A stretch of DNA of 64,000 nucleotides from Chryseobacterium daeguense DSM 19388 (lineage in GTDB: Bacteria; Bacteroidota; Bacteroidia; Flavobacteriales; Weeksellaceae), in NCBI RefSeq assembly GCF_000430825.1, contig NZ_AUMT01000003.1, forward strand, positions 248,001 to 312,000, read 5' to 3'. The first letter of the stretch is position 1. Each line of letters opens with the position of its first letter. A model generated the notes under the pieces. That model searched no databases, was not told where the DNA came from, and saw only the letters and a list, made by a program, of their open reading frames with translations. Below, piece after piece: positions 54,152 through 63,373 of the stretch. The position numbers were made by a program, and so were the translations under genes.

Positions 54152-54796
54152 ATGGAATTTCTAAAGGACCATTCTATTCAAAACGAATTACTGTTGATTT
54201 TCATATCGGTTGTATTGGGCATCCTGATTGGTGCAGAACGCGAATACCGCAATAAATCAGCTGGTTTAAGGACTTTCATTCTGATATGTTTCGGGTCTTG
54301 TCTCTTTACCATTCTTTCCATAAAAATCGGGATTCATGATCAGGATCGTATTGCTGCCAATATTATTACCGGAATAGGTTTTCTGGGTGCGGGAGTAATT
54401 TTTAAAGGTGATAATAAAATTGACGGAATTACTACTGCTACCACCATCTGGGCCACTGCTTCAATCGGGATGGCTGTGGGTTCGGGATATGTTTATCTTG
54501 CAGTTTTAGGAATCATTCTGATCTTATTGATTTTGAGCTCACTCACTATTTTTGAAAAGCTGATTGACAGGGAACATAAAATCCGGGAATATAAAATTGC
54601 CGTCGTCAATTACCATGACATCGAACATTGTGAAGAAATTTTTAAGAAAAACCATTTGAAATTTAGCATCTCAAAACAGCAGTATACACAGGGAAATCTC
54701 GCCACATCATGGATTGTCACTGGAAAAAGCATTCATCATAAAGCTTTAATGAAAAATCTTATGGAAGACGAAAAAATAATAGCGTATCAGTTTTAA
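54152..54796 (+). CDS. MgtC/SapB family membrane protein
   Basis: 214 residues. Four to five transmembrane helices in the first 140 residues with family motifs GILIGAEREYRNKSAGLRTF, ANIITGIGFLGAGVIFKG and TTATTIWATASIGMAVG, then a C-terminal ACT-like cytosolic part (KIAVVNYHDIEHCEEIFKKN). MgtC proteins adjust magnesium and phosphate balance and ATP-synthase activity under stress. Single gene. Confidence 0.9.
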   Translation: MEFLKDHSIQNELLLIFISVVLGILIGAEREYRNKSAGLRTFILICFGSCLFTILSIKIGIHDQDRIAANIITGIGFLGAGVIFKGDNKIDGITTATTIWATASIGMAVGSGYVYLAVLGIILILLILSSLTIFEKLIDREHKIREYKIAVVNYHDIEHCEEIFKKNHLKFSISKQQYTQGNLATSWIVTGKSIHHKALMKNLMEDEKIIAYQF

Positions 54797-55013
54797 ACCG
54801 AATCTTCCGAAAAAATAATTATTTGAATTTTTACTAATTTAAATTAATTAACGAAAATTTTTAAGCACGCATTTTAGTATAAATTTGGAGCTACATCTCT
54901 AAAATTTTAACTTCCAAGTCCCTAAATAACTGATAATCAAAATAAAATTTAAAACAAAAAACTCAAAACCTTAAACTCACATTTTCTTTGTAAATTAGGG
55001 CAAAATTTTGATT

Positions 55014-57152
55014 ATGACAAAAAAGATACTCTTATCTGTATTTCTTTTGCCGGCTGTAATGACTTTTGCGCAGCAATACGGAGGAATGTGGATCCCTACA
55101 GAGCTTAATGAGAAGGAAATGAAGGACCTGGGAATGAAAATCTCTGCAAAAGACATCTTCAACCCTCAGAAAGCAAGCATAAAAGATGCTGTAGTACAGT
55201 TCAACGGAGGCTGTACCGCCGAAATCATTTCGCCAAAAGGGCTTTTACTCACCAATCATCACTGTGGTTACGGGCAGATCCAGGCACATTCTACGGTTCA
55301 GAATGATCTTTTATCCAATGGATTCTGGGCAAAAAATCCTCAGGCAGAACTTCCGAATCCGGGAGTAACAGTAGGCTTTATTGTTGATATCAAAGAAGTT
55401 ACCAACCAGATTCTGGAAGGTACAGGCAACCTTACAGAACCTGAACTTTCAAAGAAAATCGCCAATAATATTGAGGTTTACAAAAACGCGCAGAAAACTG
55501 AGCCTTATCAGTCAATTTCTGTAAAATCAATGTATTACGGCAATAAATATTATGCCTATACCATCGAGACCTATAAAGATATCCGTCTTGTAGGAGCACC
55601 GCCGCAAAGCATCGGAAAATTCGGGTCTGATACGGATAACTGGGTGTGGCCGAGACACACGGGAGATTTCTCCATGTTCAGAATCTATGCCGACAAAAAC
55701 AATAAACCTGCAGAATATTCAAAGGACAATGTTCCGTATGTTCCGAAGCATTACCTTCCGGTTTCCATTAAGGATAAAAATGAGAATGATTTCACTTTCG
55801 TATTCGGATTTCCGGGAAGAACGACGGAATACCTGCCTGCAATTGCCGTGGAAAAAATTATGAAAGAGATTGATCCTGCCAGAATTGCAGTAAGAGATGT
55901 AGCTTTAAAAACATTAGACGAAAAAATGCGTACCGATGATGCAACCCGCATCAAATACGCTTCAAAATATGCTTCCGTAGCCAATTACTGGAAAAAATGG
56001 ATCGGTGAAGTGGAAGGTCTGAAAAAGTCAAACGCTGTTGAGAAAAAAGTAATGTATGAAGGTTCTTTAGTAGCTAAAAATCATGAAATTAAATCTACTT
56101 TAGACCAATTAAACAAACTTTATAATGACCAGGCTCCGTTTGCTTTAAACAATGCTTATTACTCTGAAACCATCAGAAATGCAGAAACGCTGACGCTTGC
56201 CAATCTTTACTACAATTACATCACAGCCGTAGAAGCCGGAAGAATGGACGAAAAGGGCACCACTGCTTTCAAAAACAGGCTGACTTCATTCTACAAAGAT
56301 TACAGTGCAGAACTGGATGCTAAGGTAACAGCGAAATTATTGGCTTTATACGCTAATAAAACCGCTCCCCAATTCCTTCCGGCCGGATTTGAAAAGTATA
56401 AAAACGAAGCACAAAATATCCAGAATATTGAAGAAATTTCTAAAAACTCGATCATCACAGGAAGATCAGAAGTTAACGGAGCTTTTTTATCGCAGGATAT
56501 TGATAAAGCATTCTCCAATCAGGACAAATTAATTAAAAACCTGAAAAAAGATCCTGTTTTCCAGCTTTTCACGGTAATCAGAGATACTTATATGACGAAG
56601 GCAGATCCTCAGTTTGCTTCGCTTCAAACGAAAATTGATGCGTTGCAAAAAACGTATATGGCACAGCAAATGGCGACGGATAAAGAAAGAAAATTCTTCC
56701 CGGATGCCAATTCCACGCTTCGTGTGACGTACGGAAAAGTAAAAGGCTCATCACCAAGAGATGCAGTCTCTTACAACTACCAGACACATCTGGCGGGGGT
56801 AATGGAAAAATACGTTCCGGGAGATTATGAATTTGATGTTCCTAAAAAACTAATCGATCTTTACAACAAAAAAGATTTCGGAAATTATAAGGACAAAACA
56901 GGAGATGTTCCTGTAGGATTCACAGCTACCAACCACACAACGGGAGGAAATTCCGGAAGTCCTGCCCTTGATGCCTATGGAAATCTCGTAGGATTGAACT
57001 TTGACAGACAGTGGGAAGGTACAATGAGTGACATCAATTATGATCCGCGTTTCAGCCGAAATATCATGGTGGATACGAAGTATATCCTTTTTATCATTGA
57101 TAAATTTGCTGATTCTAAATGGATCGTGGATGAAATGAAAATTGTGAAATAA
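55014..57152 (+). CDS. S46 family dipeptidyl-peptidase (DPP7/DPP11 type)
   Basis: 712 residues from ATG 55014 (MTKKILLSVFLLPAVMTFAQ, signal peptide). Catalytic His in LLTNHHCGYGQI, Asp in the segment DNWVWPRHTGDFSMFR, Ser in TTGGNSGSPALDAYGN. Periplasmic serine exopeptidase releasing dipeptides from peptide N-termini. The S1-pocket segment reads GLNFDRQWEG, with Arg where DPP11 enzymes (Asp/Glu in P1) have it and DPP7 has Gly, so DPP11-like specificity is favoured (family knowledge, from memory). Single gene, own terminator at 57172. Confidence 0.93.
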   Translation: MTKKILLSVFLLPAVMTFAQQYGGMWIPTELNEKEMKDLGMKISAKDIFNPQKASIKDAVVQFNGGCTAEIISPKGLLLTNHHCGYGQIQAHSTVQNDLLSNGFWAKNPQAELPNPGVTVGFIVDIKEVTNQILEGTGNLTEPELSKKIANNIEVYKNAQKTEPYQSISVKSMYYGNKYYAYTIETYKDIRLVGAPPQSIGKFGSDTDNWVWPRHTGDFSMFRIYADKNNKPAEYSKDNVPYVPKHYLPVSIKDKNENDFTFVFGFPGRTTEYLPAIAVEKIMKEIDPARIAVRDVALKTLDEKMRTDDATRIKYASKYASVANYWKKWIGEVEGLKKSNAVEKKVMYEGSLVAKNHEIKSTLDQLNKLYNDQAPFALNNAYYSETIRNAETLTLANLYYNYITAVEAGRMDEKGTTAFKNRLTSFYKDYSAELDAKVTAKLLALYANKTAPQFLPAGFEKYKNEAQNIQNIEEISKNSIITGRSEVNGAFLSQDIDKAFSNQDKLIKNLKKDPVFQLFTVIRDTYMTKADPQFASLQTKIDALQKTYMAQQMATDKERKFFPDANSTLRVTYGKVKGSSPRDAVSYNYQTHLAGVMEKYVPGDYEFDVPKKLIDLYNKKDFGNYKDKTGDVPVGFTATNHTTGGNSGSPALDAYGNLVGLNFDRQWEGTMSDINYDPRFSRNIMVDTKYILFIIDKFADSKWIVDEMKIVK

Positions 57153-57171
57153 TTTCATTTAAAACAATATA

Positions 57172-57205
57172 AAACCCCGAAAGTTTTTCTTTCGGGGTTT
57201 TTGTT
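57172..57205 (+). terminator. Terminator of the S46 peptidase
   Basis: AAACCCCGAAAG/CTTTCGGGGTTT 12-bp stem, 5-nt loop, followed by T-rich DNA. Confidence 0.9.
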
Positions 57206-57216
57206 TCTTATATTGA

Positions 57217-57322
57217 GATGCTTCGACTCCGCTCAGCATGACACTTCTAATACTAACTGTTTTAATTTACCATATCAAAATGTAAATTTGTAGCGATGTC
57301 ATGCTGAGCCTGTCGAAGCATC
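57217..57322. repeat. Inverted repeat GATGCTTCGACTCCGCTCAG type
   Basis: Two 26-nt arms (57217-57242, 57297-57322) with two or three mismatches around an AT-rich core. A third half lies at 39949. Lies between the 3' ends of two converging peptidase genes. Confidence 0.75.
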
Positions 57323-57341
57323 TTTTCAATTCAATTAATTT

Positions 57342-60224
57342 CTAATGTCCAAAAATATCCTTCAGTCCCACTTCTTTAAACGTTCCCATCTGATTCACCG
57401 CATCCATATTCAGGTTTTCTTTTTTCCCGATAATAGCGGTGTTAAAATGAATCGGCTTGATTTCCGTATTGTAAAACTGCTTTAAATCTTCAAATTTCAG
57501 ACTTTCGATCTGTCTGTAAATATCTTTCCTGAAATCGTGATGGATGTTTAATTTTTTTAACCTCAGCGTATTAAAGAAAATATTGGTTCTTGTTACCCGT
57601 TGGGATGCAATCTGTTTTAACGCTGCATTTTTAGCATTCTGAAACTGCGCCGGAACTTCCGGAAGCTCATCCATTAATTCTGTCATGGTATCAACGGCGA
57701 TCTGCAGCTTATCCGGCTGTGTACCGATATAGGTGGTGATATAATCCGGATGGTTCAGGTCTGCATTAGCGGCATACGATACATACGCAGAATATGCAAG
57801 ACTCTTGCTTTCGCGGATTTCCTGAAAGACAATGGAAGACAGGCCTCGCCCGAAATATTCATTAAAAACATTGATTTTTCCAAAATTTTCAGTGTTCACT
57901 AGATGTCCTTTTCCTACTTTGCTCATTTCCATCTGAACCATATCATAATCTGTAAAGTAAACATTCCCAACTGTTTCCGGTTCAGGATATTTCTTTGGTT
58001 CCGGAATGGAGAAGCTTTCATTTTCAATATATTTTCCGATATAAGATTTAAATTTTCCAAAATCTTTACCGTAGAAAAACAGTTGATAAGGAAACTTGAA
58101 CAGCTTTTTCATTCTGTCTGTGAAAACTTCTACCTTGCTGTTTTCAAGCTCTTCTTTTGAAATAATATCTGTAAAACGAGAGAATTCACCCAGTTTTGTA
58201 TAGTTCGTTAAGGCTGTCATAATTCTGCCTTTATCTTTCTTCATTGCAGCGCGGTTTTCAAGGACAGTTTCTACAAACTGGTTGTAAATTTCCTGATCCG
58301 GTTTCACCTCATAAAGCCAGTGCTGCAGGAGTTCTACACCTTTTTCTATATTTTCTTCCAGCCCGTTTAAAGAAATCATCAGCTGGTCGTTTGTAGTTTT
58401 AAAATCATTGGTAACCCCGATTTTAAAAAATTCTTTCTTCAAATCTTCCGGCGAAAATTTTTCAGTTCCCAAATACTGAAGAATCTGGGTAGAAATTCCT
58501 AAATCCCTGTCATGATCGCTTCCAAAAGGAAAAATAAAATGAATCTGGGCAATATCATTGTATTTATTTGTGACGAAGCTTATTTTTTTATCTTTAACTG
58601 TATCTGATTTTATTTCTTTTTCATAATCAATAAATTCCGGCTGGATATCTTCTGTTTTTTCAGCTAAAATCTGCTGCAAAAATTCCGACTGTGCATCACG
58701 GTTGATCTTTACAGGAGTAATCCCCGGATTTTCCACGCGGATCAGCTTGTCATTAATTCCTTTTTCTTTATAAACTATGGCATAATTGTCTTTGAAAAAC
58801 TCATTGGCGAAATTTACTACATCTTCTTTCGTAAATGCTTCATATTCATCCATTTCATTTAATTCTTCCTCCCAGGTTCTGCCTTTGATGTAAGTGTCAT
58901 AAAGATTAGTTGCCAGCCCGTCCGCTGTTTCCAGTGTCTTCATCCTTTGAATTTTAAAATCATTGATGATCGCAGGAAGCATCCAGTCTGGAAACTCTCC
59001 TTTTTTAACCAATTCTATCTGTTCTAAAACCAAATTTTTAGCTTCATCCAAAGTCTGGGTCTCTTTCGGAACCGCTACAATTGAAAAATAACCGTATTGC
59101 TTTAAACCAACTGAAAAAGCCTGTCCCCAAAGCAGTTTTTGGGTCTGGTTGATATTTAAATCCATTAATCCCGCTTCTCCCCTGTTGCTAAGAATATTAG
59201 CAACAATATCCGCCAGCATCGCTTCTTTTGTCCCGTAACTTTCTGTTCTCCAGGCCAGCTGAACCCTTGGTGTTGTAGGGCTTTTTACGGTTCTTTTTAT
59301 AATTTCAGTAATCGGTTTTTCAACTATCGGGGTTTTCTTTGGTAATTCCCTGTAAGGAAGAGCTCCAAAATATTGATCCACAAGCTGGATCGTTTCTTCA
59401 AAATCCAGATCTCCTACCAAAACCATCGCATAATTATTGGGAACATAATATTCATCAAAATATTTATGAATAGCCTTCATAGAAGGGTTTTTAAGATGCT
59501 CTGCTTTTCCAAGCGTTGTCTGCTGGCCGTTTGGGTGGGTTGGAAAAATAGCGTCCATCAATTCATATTGAACCAATCTAGTATCGTTATCCTGCGCCCT
59601 GTTAAACTCTTCATACACCGATTCTAGTTCCGTATGGAAAAGTCTCAGAACCAGTTCAGAAAATCGTTCTTTTTCAACTTTCAGCCATTTTTCAAGTTCG
59701 TTATTCGGGATATTGTTTTTGTAAACCGTCTCGTCAAACCAGGTGTGCGCGTTAGTTCCTGTTGCTCCTAATGACGAAATGGCTTTATCATATTCATTTG
59801 CAATAGCATATTTACTTGCTTCCTGAGAAATTTCATCTATTTTTTTATAGATTTCTTTCTTTTTTTCGGCATTTTGCTCCGCTTTATGCTGTTCGTACAG
59901 GTCAGAAATCCGGTTGAGCAATTCACTTTCCTTTTCCCAGTTCTGGCTGCCGATTTTTGAAGTTCCTTTGAACATCATATGTTCAAGATAATGCGCTAAA
60001 CCCGTATTATCAGAGGGGTCATTATTGCTTCCCGTTCTCACCGGAATGTACGTCTGAATTCTGGGAGCATCAAAATTCTGGGCAAGAAAAACCTTTAAAC
60101 CATTTTTAAGGGTATAAATCCTTACCTTGTTTTCGTCATGGGAAATAGTGATATATTCGTAATTATTTTTATCTGTATGAGCTGTTTCTGTATATTTTTT
60201 ATCAATCATAAATTTCATTTTCAT
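57342..60224 (-). CDS. M16 family metallopeptidase
   Basis: About 960 residues; the ATG at 60224 is preferred, 60218 and 60209 are alternatives, and the longer frame back to 60296 has no homologous character. First M16 domain has the inverted zinc motif TGLAHYLEHMMFKGTS (HxxEH) and the distal Glu in SVYEEFNRAQDN. A second, inactive-looking M16 domain (about residues 520-950) follows, giving the full clamshell of pitrilysin or a mitochondrial-processing-peptidase-like enzyme. No signal peptide is evident at the preferred start, so cellular location is unclear. Confidence 0.9.
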   Translation of the reverse strand: MKMKFMIDKKYTETAHTDKNNYEYITISHDENKVRIYTLKNGLKVFLAQNFDAPRIQTYIPVRTGSNNDPSDNTGLAHYLEHMMFKGTSKIGSQNWEKESELLNRISDLYEQHKAEQNAEKKKEIYKKIDEISQEASKYAIANEYDKAISSLGATGTNAHTWFDETVYKNNIPNNELEKWLKVEKERFSELVLRLFHTELESVYEEFNRAQDNDTRLVQYELMDAIFPTHPNGQQTTLGKAEHLKNPSMKAIHKYFDEYYVPNNYAMVLVGDLDFEETIQLVDQYFGALPYRELPKKTPIVEKPITEIIKRTVKSPTTPRVQLAWRTESYGTKEAMLADIVANILSNRGEAGLMDLNINQTQKLLWGQAFSVGLKQYGYFSIVAVPKETQTLDEAKNLVLEQIELVKKGEFPDWMLPAIINDFKIQRMKTLETADGLATNLYDTYIKGRTWEEELNEMDEYEAFTKEDVVNFANEFFKDNYAIVYKEKGINDKLIRVENPGITPVKINRDAQSEFLQQILAEKTEDIQPEFIDYEKEIKSDTVKDKKISFVTNKYNDIAQIHFIFPFGSDHDRDLGISTQILQYLGTEKFSPEDLKKEFFKIGVTNDFKTTNDQLMISLNGLEENIEKGVELLQHWLYEVKPDQEIYNQFVETVLENRAAMKKDKGRIMTALTNYTKLGEFSRFTDIISKEELENSKVEVFTDRMKKLFKFPYQLFFYGKDFGKFKSYIGKYIENESFSIPEPKKYPEPETVGNVYFTDYDMVQMEMSKVGKGHLVNTENFGKINVFNEYFGRGLSSIVFQEIRESKSLAYSAYVSYAANADLNHPDYITTYIGTQPDKLQIAVDTMTELMDELPEVPAQFQNAKNAALKQIASQRVTRTNIFFNTLRLKKLNIHHDFRKDIYRQIESLKFEDLKQFYNTEIKPIHFNTAIIGKKENLNMDAVNQMGTFKEVGLKDIFGH

Positions 60225-60353
60225 CCTTAAAATCAGAATGCAATACAAATGTACGCAATCAAAAAGTAACCTCAGGATATTTCTTATTATTACCATCTAT
60301 TGTGCTAATTTTTTAAAATAAATAATAAAATTTGGTTTTAAAATGTAATTTTT

Positions 60354-60388
60354 CTTTTCGGGCGGGAGCGAAGCTCCCGCCCGAAAAG
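60354..60388. repeat. GC-rich 16-bp hairpin
   Basis: CTTTTCGGGCGGGAGC (60354-60369), 3-nt loop, perfect complement 60373-60388. Lies between divergent genes, so it is not an ordinary terminator of either. Confidence 0.7.
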
Positions 60389-60443
60389 AGATCAAAATCA
60401 TCGCGAAATAATCCGCAAAGCTTCGGAATTAAGTTTTAAAATG

Positions 60444-60488
60444 TATATTTGCAGCGGGATGGAATTAGAAAATTTCATCCCATTTTTT
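60444..60488 (+). ncRNA. Candidate promoter-terminator unit (attenuator or very short RNA)
   Basis: TATATTTG (60444-60451, -7 box) is followed within 5 nt by an 11-bp stem (60456-60466 with 60471-60481, one G-T pair, loop AGAA) and then ATTTTTT. A transcript of about 30 nt or a leader attenuator of the DUF389 gene would result. No good -33 box. Confidence 0.4.
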
Positions 60489-60574
60489 ATATCCCTATGG
60501 AAATGAAATGTTTTTAATTGATAGTATGTAAATTTTAAACAAATTAATGATATCTTTAAAATACATTTAATGAC

Positions 60575-61864
60575 ATGAAAAACATGATTACTAATTTCCT
60601 GAATCTGCATACAGGAGAAGAAAATCCCAAAATTGTCCTTGAAAACGTTACCAGTAATGTTTCTTTCCGGGGAGCTAACCTTTGGATTCTGGCATGTGCC
60701 ATTTTAATTGCGTCGGTGGGTCTTAATGTAAATTCTACGGCTGTAATTATCGGAGCCATGCTGATCTCACCGTTAATGGGGCCTATTGTGGGAGCTGGAT
60801 TTGCTTTGGCGACCTTCAACTTTGGGTTATTAAAAAAATCAATCAAAAACCTGATTATAGCAACAATTGTAAGCTTAACGGTTTCCTCGTTATATTTTTA
60901 TTTGAGTCCGTTCAAAGAGGTACAGTCGGAGCTTCTGGCCAGAACTTCTCCTAATATTTACGATGTCCTTATTGCTTTCTTCGGAGGGGTTGTGGGTGCT
61001 ATTTCCATTACCCGTGTTGAAAAAGGGAACCCCATTCCGGGTGTAGCGATTGCAACTGCTTTGATGCCGCCGCTCTGTACGGCTGGTTTCGGTATTGCAA
61101 CAGGCAATTTTTCCTTTGTAGCCGGTGCTTTTTATCTGTATACCATCAATTGTTTCTTTATCTGTATTGCTACGTTTTTAATTATTAAATCATTAAAATA
61201 TCAAGCCGTAGTAAATGCCGACAAAATGTTGGAAAAAAGAATCCGTTACGGAATTTCAATATTAATTGTCATTATGATTATTCCGAGCTGCTATCTGGCT
61301 TACAACCTTCTCAATGAGCGAAAATATACCCAAAATGTAGAAAAGTTCATTAATGATGAATTCACAAAAAACGGCTATACGGTGATCTACAAAAAAGTAG
61401 ATTATCATACCAATCCAAAATCCATTGAGCTGGCGTTCCTGTCCAAAAAATTTGACAGTACAGAAATCAAAGAATTAAATAATTCACTTAAAAATTTTGG
61501 AGTAAATAATACCAAACTGATCATTAAGCAAAATACATCTGACCTGAAAGCAGAGATTCTTAATGAAATCAATCTCCAAAAAGCAAATGCTTCGGAAAAA
61601 GATGTTCAAATCAACGTTTTAAAAAATGAGCTGAATCAGTACAAAATGGATAATCCCGCTTTGGTAAAAGAAATTAAAATACTTTTCCCGGAAGTAAAAG
61701 AAATTGCAGTGGGAAAAATCCAAAACTTTTACACGACAGATTCCACCGCCGTTGAAACAGCTTTACTCTATAAAGCCGATGAGAAAATTGATGAGCAGAA
61801 ACTGAAATCATGGCTTGAAAACAAGCTAAAATCCAACAAAATTATTTTAATCAATACAAAATAA
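60575..61864 (+). CDS. DUF389 (TIGR00271-like) membrane protein
   Basis: 429 residues. N-terminal half with 6-7 transmembrane helices and the DUF389 core STAVIIGAMLISPLMGPIVG, VGAISITRVEKGNPIPGVAI and ATALMPPLCTAGFG. The C-terminal 190 residues are a soluble Lys/Glu-rich tail with two similar alpha/beta parts. Function of DUF389 is unknown. A candidate attenuator (60444) lies in its leader. Confidence 0.9.
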   Translation: MKNMITNFLNLHTGEENPKIVLENVTSNVSFRGANLWILACAILIASVGLNVNSTAVIIGAMLISPLMGPIVGAGFALATFNFGLLKKSIKNLIIATIVSLTVSSLYFYLSPFKEVQSELLARTSPNIYDVLIAFFGGVVGAISITRVEKGNPIPGVAIATALMPPLCTAGFGIATGNFSFVAGAFYLYTINCFFICIATFLIIKSLKYQAVVNADKMLEKRIRYGISILIVIMIIPSCYLAYNLLNERKYTQNVEKFINDEFTKNGYTVIYKKVDYHTNPKSIELAFLSKKFDSTEIKELNNSLKNFGVNNTKLIIKQNTSDLKAEILNEINLQKANASEKDVQINVLKNELNQYKMDNPALVKEIKILFPEVKEIAVGKIQNFYTTDSTAVETALLYKADEKIDEQKLKSWLENKLKSNKIILINTK

Positions 61865-61871
61865 AGCAATA

Positions 61872-61899
61872 GCCTTCAGCAATAACTGAAGGCTTTTTT
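61872..61899 (+). terminator. Terminator of the DUF389 gene
   Basis: GCCTTCAG/CTGAAGGC 8-bp stem, 6-nt loop, T6 tail. Confidence 0.88.
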
Positions 61900-61936
61900 C
61901 ATAAAAAATTTTATCTTCGTAAACAGTAACAATATC

Positions 61937-62499
61937 ATGAAACCAATATTTTTTTCAACACCCGAAGAATTCAGGAAATGGCTTGAAAAGAACCATCAGA
62001 AAGAAAAAGAATTACTGGTAGGTTTTTACAAAGTAGGTTCTAAAAAACCAAGCATAACATGGCCGGAATCTGTAGATCAGGCCTTGTGTTTTGGCTGGAT
62101 AGACGGCGTGAGAAGGTCTATTGATGAAGAAAGCTACAGCATCCGTTTCACTCCAAGAAAGCCAACGAGCATCTGGAGCGCCATTAATATTAAAAAGGTT
62201 GAAGAATTAACAAAAGCCGGATTAATGAAGCCCGAAGGGCTGAAAGCTTTTGAACTCAGAAAGGAAGAAAAATCCAGGGTATATTCTCACGAAAAAGAAA
62301 CAGCAACACTCGATCCCGAATTTGAAAGAACGTTTAAATCCAATAAAAAGCATGGGATTTTTTCATCAGCCAGCCACCCTCTTACCGGAAAGTGATGCTT
62401 CACTGGATCATGGGTGCAAAACAGGAGAAAACACGTTTATCAAGGTTAGAAAAAACCATTAAAGAAAGTGAGGATGAAAAAAGAATCAAACTGTTTTAA
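61937..62499 (+). pseudogene. YdeI/OmpD-associated family protein, frame-disrupted
   Basis: The first frame runs 61937-62395 with a standard YdeI start (FFSTPEEFRKWLEKNHQ..WIDGVRRSIDEESYSIRFTPRKP split over strands), but stops after FERTFKSNKKHG. With one more A at 62345-62349 it reads FKSNKKAWDFFISQPPSYRK.. up to TAA at 62497-62499, a 187-residue protein of normal family length. The family is linked to bacteriocin and peptide resistance by annotation, with little direct evidence. Real frameshift or sequence error. Confidence 0.8.
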
Positions 62500-62599
62500 T
62501 TTGATGATTTATTAATTATTCAACAATTGATTTCTTAAGAAATTTAAATTGTCATAACTTTGGGCTTCCATTAAACATGGGAACAATAATCAAACAATT

Positions 62600-62998
62600 A
62601 TGCAAACAGAGACATTAGATTTTTGGGTAGGAAATTTCAACACTGAAGAAGATTTTTATGAATTCGTAGAAGAGGATGATAATTTTTACCTTGAAGAAGA
62701 ATCTGATGAAAGATATATATCAAAATTTGCTGAATCTCAGGACACCGTATGGCTGGATCATGATTTTGTAGAATATGGTTTTGAAGCTGGAAACAGAACG
62801 ATCTACGAGAAGTTTGCCGATTATTCTTTTGCTGAGCAGTGGCTACCCATTTTAATCAACAGACTGAATGAAATTAATCCTGACTTTGATATCAATTCAA
62901 TAATCTTCCTGAACAGAGGACAGATTGCAAAGCCGGCTTCTGTGGAAAATGATTTTTTCTCGCTTGTTTATGTGGGTGGAATTGAGTTTAGCATTTAG
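62600..62998 (+). CDS. Imm22-like immunity protein
   Basis: 132 acidic residues (many Glu/Asp). The opening DFWVGNFNTEEDFYEFVEE and the SKFAESQDTVWLDHDFVEYGF segment match the immunity protein 22 group of polymorphic toxin systems, as I recall the family. No toxin gene is within reach of it in this window; the Rhs protein is 31 kb away. Possibly an orphan immunity gene that protects against toxins of neighbours (inference). Confidence 0.65.
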   Translation: MQTETLDFWVGNFNTEEDFYEFVEEDDNFYLEEESDERYISKFAESQDTVWLDHDFVEYGFEAGNRTIYEKFADYSFAEQWLPILINRLNEINPDFDINSIIFLNRGQIAKPASVENDFFSLVYVGGIEFSI

Positions 62999-63373
62999 CT
63001 AAGGTTTAAAAAATACAAAAGCTTAGAGTTTTTTAGCTTTATTGTTATAAATATTTACCTGTCCTACATATAAAGACCTTATATATATTAAATTATTTAT
63101 GTAGGTCAACATTAGATTCTGTAATTTTTAATAAACAATATATTATAAAAAAAACAATTTTTTTGTAAAAGAAAAAAAAGTTTTAACTTCGCTGCAAATT
63201 AAAAGACACAATGACGAATAAAAACCTTTACTTAATGGGTGCGTTTTCTTTATGCACTACCTTATATATCAATAAATTTTAAAAAATACCCCAATTTTAC
63301 TTACTGAAATTAATTTTTTGTAAGTAATAATTCAACTTAATACCTAATAAATCAATAATACAATAAAACACTT
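62999..63373. other. AT-rich spacer with a short signal-peptide-like frame
   Basis: Mostly A/T runs. A 23-codon frame at 63211-63282 (MTNKNLYLMGAFSLCTTLYI..) looks like the start of a secreted protein cut off by a stop. No RNA gene seen. Confidence 0.45.
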
